From DYGX01 sp035325905 (GTDB lineage Bacteria; Chloroflexota; Anaerolineae; Aggregatilineales; Aggregatilineaceae), in the NCBI GenBank assembly GCA_035325905.1, contig DAOKYY010000014.1:1-59240 (forward strand): 59,240 bases of DNA. The letters are read 5' to 3'. The notes below the pieces were generated by a model. That model saw only the letters and a program-made list of their open reading frames with translations, had not been told where the DNA came from and searched no databases. A program made the position numbers and the translations under genes. This document shows, one piece after another, positions 24,469-33,408 of the stretch; positions within the stretch are counted from its first letter, which is position 1; every line of letters starts with the position of its first letter.

Positions 24469-25584
24469 ATGTCCGGTCGTTTCATCCCCGGTCGTCTTCT
24501 CGCCTTCGCCGCCGCGCTGACGCTGCTGGCTCTGGCGCTGCTGCTGAGCGGCGCGCTGCCTGCCGGAGCGGGGCCGTTCGCCCAGGCCGCGCCGACCGCG
24601 ACCGCGCCCGGCATCCTGCCCGCGCCCGGCTCCGGAATCGTGACCGTTCCGGCGCCCACGCCCAGCCTGACGCCGTTTGGCGGGATCGGAACGCCCGTGC
24701 CGATGGGCGACGGCCCGGCGAGCGACGGCGGCATCCTGCCTACCCCGACGGCGACCCTGACGCCCACGCCAACCCCGCCGCCGCGCTTCACGCTGCTGCT
24801 GATGGGCGGCGACCGGCGCCCCGACGAGCCGGCGAACTTCTTCCGCACCGACGTGATGATGCTCGTCAGCCTGGACCGCACGCACCAGCAGATCGGCGTG
24901 CTGAGCATCCCGCGCGACCTGTACGTGACCATCCCCGGCTATCAGAACGACCGGATCAACACCGCCTACGCCGTCGGGCAATACAGCGGCATGGGCGGGG
25001 CGCTGGCGATGCAGACCATCAGCTTTAATTTCGGCATCCCGGTCGACGCGTATGTCGCGTTCGACTTCGCCGCCTTCATCGCGCTGATCGACGTGATCGA
25101 CGGCGTGGATGTGGTGGTCGAGCAGCCGATCGCCGATCCGCTCTATCCCAACATGAGCTACGGCTACGAGCCGTTTTACCTTGAGGCCGGGCCACAGCAC
25201 CTGGACGGCGCGACGGCGCTGAAATACGTCCGCAGCCGCCACAACTCCGACGACCGCGAGCGTATGCGCCGCCAGCAGCAGGTTGTCGCGGCGGTCCGCG
25301 ACAAGATCGGCACGCTGAACCTCACCGAGGCGCTGGTGGACTTCGGCCCGGCGCTATGGGTTCAGCTTCGCCAGAATATCGACACCGATCTCACGCTGGA
25401 CGAGATTCTTCGGCTGGGCGTCGAGATCAGCGCGGTGCCCGAAGAGAACTACGCCTACGGCGTGCTGAGCTACCCCTACGTCTACGCCACGATGATCGGC
25501 GACCAGTCGGTCCTGATGCCCGATTTCGCGGCGATCAGAGGGCTGGTCGCGCAGGTCTTCGGGACGCCCACATACGCTTGGTGA
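24469..25584 (+). CDS. LCP (LytR-CpsA-Psr) family cell-wall ligase
   Basis: 371 aa membrane-anchored extracytoplasmic enzyme. LCP proteins transfer lipid-linked glycopolymers to the cell wall or other surface acceptors. A TM helix (~10-33) is followed by a Pro/Thr-rich stalk (~35-105), then the LCP domain. Motifs are LLLMGGDRR, VLSIPRDLYVTIPG...DRINTAYAVG, and the catalytic Arg/Asp block LKYVRSRHNSDDRERMRRQQQ. ATG 24469 follows CAGGAG; the ATG at 24436 lacks a site. It stands ~100 bases after the VWA gene and convergent to the CAP-domain gene. Confidence 0.93.
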   Translation: MSGRFIPGRLLAFAAALTLLALALLLSGALPAGAGPFAQAAPTATAPGILPAPGSGIVTVPAPTPSLTPFGGIGTPVPMGDGPASDGGILPTPTATLTPTPTPPPRFTLLLMGGDRRPDEPANFFRTDVMMLVSLDRTHQQIGVLSIPRDLYVTIPGYQNDRINTAYAVGQYSGMGGALAMQTISFNFGIPVDAYVAFDFAAFIALIDVIDGVDVVVEQPIADPLYPNMSYGYEPFYLEAGPQHLDGATALKYVRSRHNSDDRERMRRQQQVVAAVRDKIGTLNLTEALVDFGPALWVQLRQNIDTDLTLDEILRLGVEISAVPEENYAYGVLSYPYVYATMIGDQSVLMPDFAAIRGLVAQVFGTPTYAW

Positions 25585-25623
25585 CGCAACCGGCGAGCCA
25601 CCGATCTCGCGCCGAGCCGCGCC

Positions 25624-26937
25624 TCAGCGCAGCGCGAATGTGCAGCGCCCCGGCGCGACAGGGCAGGTCGCCAGCCGCTCGCCATTGCGGCTCACGTCGA
25701 ACGGTGCGCCGAGCCAGGGCCGCTCGTCCGGGTCGATCGTGATCGCGCCGCGCACGTAGCGGCAGTCAGCGGGCGCGGGCGGGTCGCTGGCCTCGTCCCA
25801 CGACCAGACCTGCAAGCAGTCCCGCGCGGCGAAGGCCGACAGCGTGCCGCTGAGCCAGGGCGTCTGCCAATCCCCGGCGCTCAATCGCCGCGCGCCTTGC
25901 TCCAGCGCCAGCCCGGTGAGATCGACCGCGCGCCCGGCGCTGTTCTGAATCGTTAGCGAGCGCGCGTCGTAGATCAGGGTCAGATCGCCGCCAGCGCCCG
26001 GCGTCGCGCTCGGAGCCGCGCCCGGCAGAGCGCGCGGGGTCGGCGTCGGACCCAGGACCGTGATCGGCGTGCTAGTGGCGCCGGGTGTGACGGTCGGTCC
26101 GGCAATCGCAATGGGGGTGCTGCTCGCGCCGGGCGTCGGACTTGGCACACGCGCGACCATTCCTTGCGGCAGCAGCGCCGCGCTCTCTTGCAGGTCTACC
26201 TCCGTCAGCACGTCCACCCTCCCATCCGAAGTCATCACGAACAGCCGGTCGCCAGCGTCAAGCGGCAAGGGCAGCGTCATCTGCCAGGGCTGCCACCCGT
26301 TCCCCAGCGGGCGTCCTTCGGCGTCGAAGAAGCGCACGCGCGCCGCGTTGTGAATCCAGCGGTCGCCGCTGGCGTAGCTATACCGCTCGTCCGACAGGTA
26401 CAGCAGCCCCGCGTCGGGGTTGACCAGCGCAGGCAGCACGTTCGGGCGCGCGCCGAGCACGACGATATACAGGTACCCTTCGCCGTCCGGCAGCGCGGCG
26501 ACCCCGACTTCGCGGTAGACCGGGTTCAGCGCGGCGGTCCGGTGCAACGGCGACGACTTCCAGAAGCCTAGCGCCGCGCCGACGTCCCGTCCATCGTACG
26601 CGATCTCGGTCAGCGCGATCTGCTCCGGGCGGTTGTAGCTCGGCCAGTTGTAAGGCGCGCGGCGGGCGCGCTCCGGCGGGAACTCGCCGCCCCGCCCCCG
26701 ATGAATCTCGCCGCCTTCCGGCAGCGCCGCCAGCGATAGCAGGTAGGACGCCTGGTCCTCGGCCAGCGCGCGGAGCGTGTCGTTGAGCCGCAGCGGCCAC
26801 ACACCTTGCTCCAGCCGCCAGGCGTTGAGCGCGGCGATCACCGTGCCGGCCTCGCGCGTATCCTGTGCGGCTGCCGGGGCTGGCAACATGGAGAGAGCAA
26901 TCAGCAGGAGAGTGCTTATCATCAGCAGACGTTTCAT
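25624..26937 (-). CDS. Secreted CAP (SCP/PR-1)-domain protein
   Basis: 437 aa. A signal peptide (LLMISTLLLIALSMLPAPAAAQ) is followed by a CAP domain at residues ~30-165 with the expected His (EIHRGRGG), Glu (LTEIAYDG) and the W..S..H motif (FWKSSPLHRTAALNPVYREVGV, shown as its key residues). A beta-rich region follows, then a Pro/Thr/Ser stalk with repeated GPTxTPGATSTPI units, and a C-terminal beta domain with Cys residues. ATG 26937 has CGGAG upstream; the frame to 27168 runs through an upstream terminator. TATACT (minus strand, 26980-26975) is a likely -10. Role unknown. Confidence 0.88.
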   Translation of the reverse strand: MKRLLMISTLLLIALSMLPAPAAAQDTREAGTVIAALNAWRLEQGVWPLRLNDTLRALAEDQASYLLSLAALPEGGEIHRGRGGEFPPERARRAPYNWPSYNRPEQIALTEIAYDGRDVGAALGFWKSSPLHRTAALNPVYREVGVAALPDGEGYLYIVVLGARPNVLPALVNPDAGLLYLSDERYSYASGDRWIHNAARVRFFDAEGRPLGNGWQPWQMTLPLPLDAGDRLFVMTSDGRVDVLTEVDLQESAALLPQGMVARVPSPTPGASSTPIAIAGPTVTPGATSTPITVLGPTPTPRALPGAAPSATPGAGGDLTLIYDARSLTIQNSAGRAVDLTGLALEQGARRLSAGDWQTPWLSGTLSAFAARDCLQVWSWDEASDPPAPADCRYVRGAITIDPDERPWLGAPFDVSRNGERLATCPVAPGRCTFALR

Positions 26938-26974
26938 AGCGGCGCTCCGGCGTAGTAGTGTCGATGGTAAGCGT

Positions 26975-26980
26975 AGTATA
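26975..26980 (-). promoter_or_regulatory. Candidate -10 for the CAP-domain gene
   Basis: TATACT on the minus strand, 38 bases before the start codon, between that codon and the upstream terminator. No clear -35. Confidence 0.45.
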
Positions 26981-27010
26981 AATCCATTTTCGCCGGTGGT
27001 GGGGAAAAAC

Positions 27011-27040
27011 AAAAACCGGGCGCAGGGCGGCCCGGTTTTT
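27011..27040. terminator. Strong rho-independent terminator
   Basis: AAAAACCGGG (27011-27020) pairs perfectly with CCCGGTTTTT (27031-27040), 10-nt loop. On the minus strand it ends the transcript of the Zn-ribbon gene. Confidence 0.9.
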
Positions 27041-27071
27041 CGCTCTGCACGGATTCCGGCAGGCAGGACGC

Positions 27072-27314
27072 CTAATCCGAGAACAGAATCTCCAGAAAGG
27101 TGCCGAGATCGTCTTTGCCTTCGAGCGTGCGCAGATTGAAGACCTCGGTATAGCCGCAGTTGGTGCACGAGACGAACGAATAGCGGTGCGCCTGAATCTC
27201 CAGCAGGCGCGACAGCCCGGTGCCGGACATCGACAGGCGCTCGGCGTGGGCGCCATGATTGCTACAGCGCGGACAGACAAACTTCTCGGCGAGCAGATCG
27301 TCTACGCGGGCCAT
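27072..27314 (-). CDS. Zn-ribbon protein (DUF2082/COG3478 type)
   Basis: 80 aa. Two zinc knuckles, CPRC (14-17) and CTNC (50-53), frame the conserved MSGTGLSRLLEIQAHRYSFV, the signature of the predicted nucleic-acid-binding zinc_ribbon_13 family. The molecular function is unproven. ATG 27314 follows GAGGAG; an ATG two codons earlier is also possible. It is the last gene of a minus-strand group with the shikimate-dehydrogenase-like and SDR genes (gaps of ~110 bases each) and ends at a strong terminator. Confidence 0.9.
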   Translation of the reverse strand: MARVDDLLAEKFVCPRCSNHGAHAERLSMSGTGLSRLLEIQAHRYSFVSCTNCGYTEVFNLRTLEGKDDLGTFLEILFSD

Positions 27315-27427
27315 ACGCATCTCCTCAATCCGCGTGGCTCGCCCGATGCGAGCCGCACCTTTTGGGTTGGTGGATTGCTGCTGATCGCTACGCGCTCGCC
27401 CGGCGGCGCGTTGCGCGCAGACCCGGC

Positions 27428-28306
27428 TCAGGCCAGGCCGAGCGCCTGCTTCAGCGCCTCTTTCATCACCGCTTCGGGAGCGTCGCGCCCGGTCCATAGC
27501 TCGAAGCCGATCACGCCCTGGTAAACCAGCATCGACAGGCCGTCGAGCGTCGGATGGCCGCGCTCGCGCGCCGCGCGCAACAGGGGCGTCTCCGGCGGGT
27601 TGAACACCACATCGCTGACCAGCAGATCGGGCCGGGCGCGCTCCAGGCTGATGTCGGGCATATCGTCGCCGTGCGGGTACAGCCCGATCGAGGTCGCGTT
27701 GACCAGCAGATCGGCCTCCGGCGGGACGACGAAGGTTTCATTCCAGGGCACCAGCGAGATCGCCGCGCCGGTGCGCTGCCGCACGTCGTTCACCATCTGC
27801 TCGCCGCGCGAGTGCGTGCGATTGACGATGATCAGCTCTGTCGCCCCGGCCAGCACCAGCTCCGTGCTGACCGCGCGCGCCGCGCCGCCCGCTCCCAGGA
27901 TGACGACGCGCTTGCCAGCCGGGTTGAACTTGGCGTCTACCTGCAAGCCGCGCAGAAAGCCCTTGCCGTCCGTGTTCTCGCCGACCAGTTGATCGCCGAC
28001 CCGCCGCACCGTGTTGACCGCCCCGATCTTCTGGGCGTCCGGCGCGATCTCGTCGAGATACTGCATGACCTCGACCTTGTGTGGGATGGTCAGGTTAATG
28101 CCGCGCATCCCGAAGGCGCGCACGCCGCGAATGGCGTCGGCCAGGTCGTCCGGCTTGACCTGGATCGTCAGGTAGCGCCAGTTGAGACCCGCCGCGCGGA
28201 ACGCCGCTTCTTGCATCACGCCGGTCGGGTTCTCGGCGACCGGGTCTCCCAGCACGCCGACCAGCTCCGCCCTGTAATTCACCGCCATATAGTTTTCAGC
28301 CATCAT
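27428..28306 (-). CDS. aroE: Shikimate dehydrogenase family protein (atypical substrate site)
   Basis: 292 aa. The NADP-binding part has GAGGAARAVSTELV near 138-150 and NRTHSR after it. The catalytic Lys (NLTIPHK, Lys77) and Asp (GENTDG, Asp113) are present. The SxS motif that holds the shikimate carboxylate (HSLSP in typical AroE) is replaced by AENPTG (residues 24-29). The chemistry is therefore likely kept with a changed acid substrate or binding mode (quinate-, aminoshikimate- or unknown polyol-type). ATG 28306 has AAGGA upstream. No other aro gene is near. Confidence 0.88.
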   Translation of the reverse strand: MMAENYMAVNYRAELVGVLGDPVAENPTGVMQEAAFRAAGLNWRYLTIQVKPDDLADAIRGVRAFGMRGINLTIPHKVEVMQYLDEIAPDAQKIGAVNTVRRVGDQLVGENTDGKGFLRGLQVDAKFNPAGKRVVILGAGGAARAVSTELVLAGATELIIVNRTHSRGEQMVNDVRQRTGAAISLVPWNETFVVPPEADLLVNATSIGLYPHGDDMPDISLERARPDLLVSDVVFNPPETPLLRAARERGHPTLDGLSMLVYQGVIGFELWTGRDAPEAVMKEALKQALGLA

Positions 28307-28417
28307 TTTTCCGTCCTTTCCAAAGCCCAAAACAAACAATAAGTGGCGCCAGCATAGCGCGGGATCAATCGCCGGGCCTCGGCGCGAAACCGCCCCGTCC
28401 AGCCGATCGGCACCGCG

Positions 28418-29401
28418 CTAAACATCGCCGCGTGAGCGGTACCAGGTGAACGAGTCCTGAATGCTTTGCTGAACCGGGACGCGCGGCTCGCCCAGCTCGC
28501 GCCAGGACTTAGCGCAGTTGTAGAACATCAGGCGGGTGCTCAGGCGAAGCTGGTTGCCCTCGATCGGCAGGGGAACGCCGAGACGGCGCAGCGCGTCCGC
28601 GCCCAGCGCCATGATCCGCACCACAACCGCAGGAAGCGTGATGACATGCGTTGGCCGCCCGACTGCGCGGGCGGTCAGGCGCATCCAGGCTTTGTGCGTC
28701 AGGTCCACCGCGCCAAGCGCATAGCGTTCGCCGGTGCGCCCGCGCTCGGCAGCGGCGACGTGCGCGGCGGCGACATCCCGCACGTCGATGATCGTCACGC
28801 CGCCAGGGGGTGCGGTCGGCGGGACGTTGCCGCGCGCCATCTCGACCACCACGCTGCTCGAAATCTGGTTGAGATCGTCCGGCCCCAGAATCACCGCCGG
28901 GTTGAGGATCACGCAGTCCAGGCCGCGCCGGATCGCGCGGTAAACCTCGACCTCGGCCAGGAATTTGCTATGCCCGTAGGGCGTCAGGCGCGGGTCCCAG
29001 TTAAAGCGGACCGTTTCGTCCATCGGGCGCAAGCCGGTGCGGTAGCCAATCGACGCCGCGCTGCTGGTGAAGATCACACGCTGGACGCCCGCCCGCTCGG
29101 CGGCCTCCAGCACGTTGCGCGTCCCGTCGACGTTAACGCGGTAAATACGCTCCGGGTCGTTGCGCCAGTAGTCGGCGACGGCCGCGGTGTGGAAGACCCA
29201 CTCGACGCCTTCCATCGCCGCGCGCAACGACGGCGGGTCGAGCACGTCGCCGACGGCGTGCTCTACGTCGAGATCGGCGACGGCGTCGAGGCGGCTGGTG
29301 GCCCGGCGCAGGATCCGCACCGCGTGGCCGCGCCGCGCCAGCTCGCGCGCGATATGCGATCCCAAGAAACCCGTTCCGCCCGTGACCAGAGCTTTGACCA
29401 T
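28418..29401 (-). CDS. NAD(P)-dependent epimerase/dihydroflavonol-reductase-like SDR
   Basis: 327 aa extended short-chain dehydrogenase. The cofactor motif TGGTGFLG is at residues 7-14, and the active-site YGHSK near 150 follows TSSAASIGY. Family level: sugar-nucleotide epimerases, hydroxysteroid and dihydroflavonol reductases. The hopanoid-associated HpnA-type sugar epimerases are close relatives of this layout, but the substrate cannot be read from sequence. ATG 29401 with GGAG upstream; the frame is open to 29551 without a ribosome site. First gene of the minus-strand group. Confidence 0.88.
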   Translation of the reverse strand: MVKALVTGGTGFLGSHIARELARRGHAVRILRRATSRLDAVADLDVEHAVGDVLDPPSLRAAMEGVEWVFHTAAVADYWRNDPERIYRVNVDGTRNVLEAAERAGVQRVIFTSSAASIGYRTGLRPMDETVRFNWDPRLTPYGHSKFLAEVEVYRAIRRGLDCVILNPAVILGPDDLNQISSSVVVEMARGNVPPTAPPGGVTIIDVRDVAAAHVAAAERGRTGERYALGAVDLTHKAWMRLTARAVGRPTHVITLPAVVVRIMALGADALRRLGVPLPIEGNQLRLSTRLMFYNCAKSWRELGEPRVPVQQSIQDSFTWYRSRGDV

Positions 29402-29527
29402 CGCCCGCTCCACCGCGCCGCCACACGCGCATCGTCCATACCGTTCTCGCGGCCCCAGTATACCGCAGGCCGCCATGCGAGCGAGAACTCGCCCGGCCAA
29501 TTGCCGATTATCCGGGGCGCGGCTAGA

Positions 29528-30220
29528 ATGAACCCGAACAGCGCGGCTCACCAGCAGGATCGGCAGCGGATGGCGCCTCTTGGGACGGACCAGGTAGACC
29601 AGTGGACTCGCCAGATTCAGGACGCGCTCGCCGGCGACAGCGGCCTGCGCGAAGGTCTGAGCGACGACGAGGCCCGGCCGCTGGTCGATTGGGGCGCGGA
29701 TCAGGCCGCGAAGCTCGCGCGGCGTCTCGCCGAGTCCAGCCCGCTACCGGACGGCGAGCAGGTCGCGATGGCCGCCTACACGCTGGGCCGCCTGATGACG
29801 CGCATCAACTGGGTGGTCACTTATCGCACGAAAAAGGACGACGCCTGGCTGACACGCGCCTTTTTTAAGATCAACCAATTGAGCCAGGAGTTGTTCGGGC
29901 CGGACGCGCCCGCCCTGCCTGACGACGAGATCGCGGCCTGGATCGCGGACCAGCCAAACCACGACAACGGGACGCTGGTGCGCGGCCTGCTGGCGCGTCT
30001 GACGCCCGAAATACCACCCGTCCCGCCGGAGCGACGCCCGCCGCCGATCCCCATGCCGCCCCGCCAGGATGCGCCCGCGCCGCCCGACGAGAGCGCGACC
30101 GGCGCGCCGGATCGACCGGACGCCGGGGACACCGACCCGCCTGATCGCGCCGAGCCGGAGCATCCGGCGGGCGCTTCCAATGACCAGACGCCGCATCCAC
30201 CAGGAAACGAGGAGCCATGA
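29528..30220 (+). CDS. Hypothetical protein with Pro-rich tail
   Basis: 230 aa, no family recognised. Residues 1-150 are helical and fairly charged, with a conserved-looking core (WGADQAAKLARRL, MTRINWVVTYRTKKDDAWLTR). Residues ~155-230 are Pro/Asp-rich and disordered. There are no membrane segments. The ATG at 29528 lacks a ribosome site; ATG 29567 is an alternative. The stop overlaps the next gene (ATGA), so it is coupled to the phospholipase-D-like protein, which suggests joint function. Confidence 0.7.
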   Translation: MNPNSAAHQQDRQRMAPLGTDQVDQWTRQIQDALAGDSGLREGLSDDEARPLVDWGADQAAKLARRLAESSPLPDGEQVAMAAYTLGRLMTRINWVVTYRTKKDDAWLTRAFFKINQLSQELFGPDAPALPDDEIAAWIADQPNHDNGTLVRGLLARLTPEIPPVPPERRPPPIPMPPRQDAPAPPDESATGAPDRPDAGDTDPPDRAEPEHPAGASNDQTPHPPGNEEP

Positions 30221-31512
30221 CCCGCAGACGCTCCAGCAGCACATCCGGCCCCAGCGGAGGACAGCGCGTCACGATCGGCACAGTGACCGGCCTGGTCGTG
30301 ATCGGCATCGTGCTGATCGCTCAATATGTGCTGGGGATTAATATTCTCAGTACCGATCCGACCGCTACACCGCTGCGGGCGACCGTCCGTCCGACGGTCG
30401 CGTGGACGCCCGTCCCGACCGCCGCCTGGACGCCCATCCCGTCGCCGGATGGAACCCCCGTCGCCAGCATCCCCGGCGGCGAGGCGCAGCCGATTCCGGG
30501 CGGGATCGATGGCGGCTGGTACCAACTCTATTTCACCGCGCCGATCAACACGCGCGACGAGAGCCGCTTCACCGGCTCGCCGGTCGAAGCCGCGCTGGTC
30601 CGGGCCATCGACAACGCGACGAGCACGATCGACCTGGCGGTCTACCAGTTGAACTCGCGCCCGGTGACGGACGCCCTGCTGCGCGCGCACGCCAAAGGCG
30701 TGCAGGTGCGGATCGTGACCGACGACGAGTACGGGCTGGAGCACCCCGACTCGACCATCGAGGAGCTGGAATTCGAGGGAATCCCGGTCCGATCCGACGC
30801 GCCGCGCCGCGCCTTCATGCACAACAAGTTCTTCATCATCGACGGGCTGTATGTCTGGACCGGCTCGACCAACATCACGAACAACGACCTGTACAACAAC
30901 AATAACAACGCGATTCTGATCCGCTCGCGCCAATTAGCGGAGAACTACCAGGCCGAGTTCGATGAGATGTGGGCGGGCCAGTTCGGGGCGCGCTCGGCCA
31001 ACAACGTGCGCAGCCCGGTGCTGACGGTCAACGGCACGGTGATCGAGACGTTCTTTGAATCCGAGGGCAGCCCGGCCTGGGGCGGCTACCAGAGCGAGCC
31101 AATCGTCCGGCTGATCGCGCTGGCCCGCCAGGCGCGCAGCGTGCGCTTTATGGCGTTCGTCCTGACCCGCGACGACCTGATGACCGCTATGGCCGAGCAG
31201 GCCGGGGCGGGCGCGCTCGACGTGCGCGGCGTTGTGGAAAGCAGCCAGCGCCGCTACATCACGACGCTGTTCTGCGCCGGGCTGGACGTGCGGCAGGACG
31301 GCAACCCGGACATTCTGCATCACAAGGTGTTCATCTTCGATGATACGACGGTCGCGCTCGGCTCGTTCAACTTCACCAGCAGCGCGGCGAACGATAACGA
31401 CGAAAACATGCTAATCATCCACAACCGTGACGTCGCCCGCGCGTTTCTGGAAGAGTTCGAGCGCCGCTGGGCCGAAGCAACCCCCTTACCTGCGGAAAGT
31501 TACACCTGCTGA
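30217..31512 (+). CDS. Membrane-anchored phospholipase-D-like protein
   Basis: 431 aa. An N-terminal TM anchor (~18-42) and a Pro/Thr linker are followed by two HKD-type motifs: HNKFFIID...TGSTNIT near residue 201 and HHKVFIFD...LGSFNFTSSA near 367. Two motifs per chain make one active site, as in PLD nucleases and phospholipases. The catalytic part would face outside the cell, so it could act on phospholipid or extracellular nucleic acid. The Asn-rich run (YNNNNNA) after the first motif is a small low-complexity oddity. It overlaps the upstream gene by 4 bases. Confidence 0.9.
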   Translation: MTRRRSSSTSGPSGGQRVTIGTVTGLVVIGIVLIAQYVLGINILSTDPTATPLRATVRPTVAWTPVPTAAWTPIPSPDGTPVASIPGGEAQPIPGGIDGGWYQLYFTAPINTRDESRFTGSPVEAALVRAIDNATSTIDLAVYQLNSRPVTDALLRAHAKGVQVRIVTDDEYGLEHPDSTIEELEFEGIPVRSDAPRRAFMHNKFFIIDGLYVWTGSTNITNNDLYNNNNNAILIRSRQLAENYQAEFDEMWAGQFGARSANNVRSPVLTVNGTVIETFFESEGSPAWGGYQSEPIVRLIALARQARSVRFMAFVLTRDDLMTAMAEQAGAGALDVRGVVESSQRRYITTLFCAGLDVRQDGNPDILHHKVFIFDDTTVALGSFNFTSSAANDNDENMLIIHNRDVARAFLEEFERRWAEATPLPAESYTC

Positions 31513-31542
31513 GCCGGGAGCAGCCAGCGGAAACGAGGCGCG

Positions 31543-32601
31543 ATGACCCCAGCCGATTCCCTCCAGTCCGACGACACCCTGCGTAGCCTGCGACTGCTCC
31601 GCAGCACGGACCCGGCCGATCGCCAGCGCGGAATCGAGGGGCTGGCCCATGTGGCCGATGATCCGCGTGTGATCCAGGTCTTCGAGTATCTCTACGAGAA
31701 AGACCCCGATCCCGGCGTGCGCGAGGCCGTGTGGCGCGTCCTGAACCGGCAGGGGCCGTCCGTGCCCGCGCCCACACCGGCTGAGCGCGCCCCGGCAGCA
31801 CGCGGGCGCGCCAGGTCGAGCGCGCCGCGCAGCGTCTTTCTGCTCAATCCGGCCCACCGCAGCCTCGTTCGTCGCTACCTGACCGAGGGACCAGCCCCGT
31901 CCCCGCGTGGCAGCCGGCTGATCGGCGCGATTGTCGGGGCGCTGCTGCTGATCGCCGGGTTCCTGGCCGGGCTGGCAGCGCCCGCCTGGTACGACTGGTA
32001 CCGCCTGCGCGAGGACGGCGCGCGCGCCGACGCCGCCATCACCGGCCTGATCGCACCGCTCGACCCCGCTGCCGAAGCGCCCTACGCCGCCGCCTACCGG
32101 TTCCGCATCCCCGGCGCGCCGAACAACGACGCGCCGATCTTCTTCGGCGAGCAGCGCGTCAGCGCCGGCCTGCATCGCTGGCTGGCGGAAGCGCGCCCGC
32201 AGACCCTGCCGGTGATCTACCTGCCCGACGACCCAATCGTCTCGCGGCTGGACATCGCGTCGCCGGACGACACGCGCCGCGAGCGGCTAGCGGTCCTGGC
32301 GGCGGGCGCGGTCACGGTCGCGCTGCTGGTCAGCGTCATCGGCTGGATCGCGCGGCTGCCAAGCAAGAGCGCGCTGCGCGGCAGGCTGGTGCGCGGCCAG
32401 GTCGTCGCGGCGCAGACCGTGGCGGGCAAGAGCAACGGTCAGCGGCTCGCGGTGCGGTTCCGCTTCCGCTCGCCGGCCGGCCGCGTGATCACCAGCGAGA
32501 CGACGCGCGCACGGGGCGATCTGCGGTCGGGGGTCGTGCCGCCGCCCGGCACGCCGGTCATGATCGAGTACCACAGCGACCGCCGCTTCCGCCTGCTGTA
32601 G
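31543..32601 (+). CDS. HEAT-like/DUF3592-like membrane protein
   Basis: 352 aa. Residues ~8-70 form HEAT-type helices (LRLLRSTDPADRQRGIEGLAHVADDPR). Two TM helices (~128-150 and ~250-275) enclose a ~100-residue loop with GEQRVSAGLHRW and YLPDDP, as in DUF3592 proteins. The C-terminal part repeats the same theme (RFRFRSPAGRVITSE, IEYHSDRRFRLL). Function unknown. CGAGG lies before the ATG, 30 bases after the PLD gene, so it is probably in the same transcript. Confidence 0.75.
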   Translation: MTPADSLQSDDTLRSLRLLRSTDPADRQRGIEGLAHVADDPRVIQVFEYLYEKDPDPGVREAVWRVLNRQGPSVPAPTPAERAPAARGRARSSAPRSVFLLNPAHRSLVRRYLTEGPAPSPRGSRLIGAIVGALLLIAGFLAGLAAPAWYDWYRLREDGARADAAITGLIAPLDPAAEAPYAAAYRFRIPGAPNNDAPIFFGEQRVSAGLHRWLAEARPQTLPVIYLPDDPIVSRLDIASPDDTRRERLAVLAAGAVTVALLVSVIGWIARLPSKSALRGRLVRGQVVAAQTVAGKSNGQRLAVRFRFRSPAGRVITSETTRARGDLRSGVVPPPGTPVMIEYHSDRRFRLL

Positions 32602-32733
32602 CGCGAGCAGCAGGCCGCCTATCTGACATTACTCACCCCGGACTTGAGCGACCTGGCGCTGTCAAAAACCGGCCCGATGCGGTAAGGTTAGGCGGCTTCT
32701 GGCTCGCGTTCTTTCTGTTGCAAGGAAGTCCTC

Positions 32734-33408
32734 ATGAAAGTCCAGATTTACACCATGCAGACGCCTGACGAGGCGGTCGCGGCGGCGCAGAGCGGCGTCG
32801 ATCATATCGGTGTAACCCCTTCGGAGCGCGGCTTACCAGGCGAGATTAGCCCGGCTACCGCGCGCGCGATCTTCGACGCGCTGCCTGCCGGAGTGGTCAA
32901 AGTGGCGCTGTCGGTCGACGACGACCTCGACGCGATCGAGGCGATGGTGCGCGCCGTCCAGCCGGACATTCTGCACCTCTGCGGGCCGCGCGGGGTAGTG
33001 CCGCCGGACGCGGTGCGGGCGCTGCGGGCGCGGCTGCCCGGCGTCCAGATCATGCAGGCGATCTCGGTCGCCGGGCCAGAGGCGCTGGACGACGCGCGCA
33101 GCTATCACGATGTCGCGGATTATCTGCTGCTCGACACGCAGGCGCCCGACATTGGCGGCATCGGCGCATCGGGCGCGACGCACGACTGGGCCATCAGCCG
33201 CGCGATCGTCGAGGCCAGCCCGATCCCGGTTATTCTGGCGGGCGGGCTGTCGCCGGAGAACGTCGCCGAGGCGATCCGCGCCGTGCGGCCCTGGGGCGTC
33301 GATTCGCTGACGCACACCAACCGCCCGCTGCCGGGCGGCGGCTTCCGCAAGGACCTCGACCGCGTGCGGGCGTTCGTCGCGGCGGCCAAGCAGGTGATGC
33401 TCGTATGA
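32734..33408 (+). CDS. TrpF-like (phosphoribosylanthranilate isomerase fold) protein, catalytic Cys lost
   Basis: 224 aa TIM barrel. The TrpF landmarks LLLDTQ (Asp134), GGIGASGATHDW, PVILAGGLSPENV and PWGVDSLTH are clear. The first strand reads VQIYTMQTP where TrpF has KICGLTRP, so the catalytic Cys (general base) is Tyr6. Ordinary isomerase activity is doubtful. It overlaps a PfkB sugar kinase by 4 bases and has no trp genes around it. A role on the kinase's sugar-phosphate is an inference. CAAGGAAG precedes the ATG. Confidence 0.85.
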   Translation: MKVQIYTMQTPDEAVAAAQSGVDHIGVTPSERGLPGEISPATARAIFDALPAGVVKVALSVDDDLDAIEAMVRAVQPDILHLCGPRGVVPPDAVRALRARLPGVQIMQAISVAGPEALDDARSYHDVADYLLLDTQAPDIGGIGASGATHDWAISRAIVEASPIPVILAGGLSPENVAEAIRAVRPWGVDSLTHTNRPLPGGGFRKDLDRVRAFVAAAKQVMLV

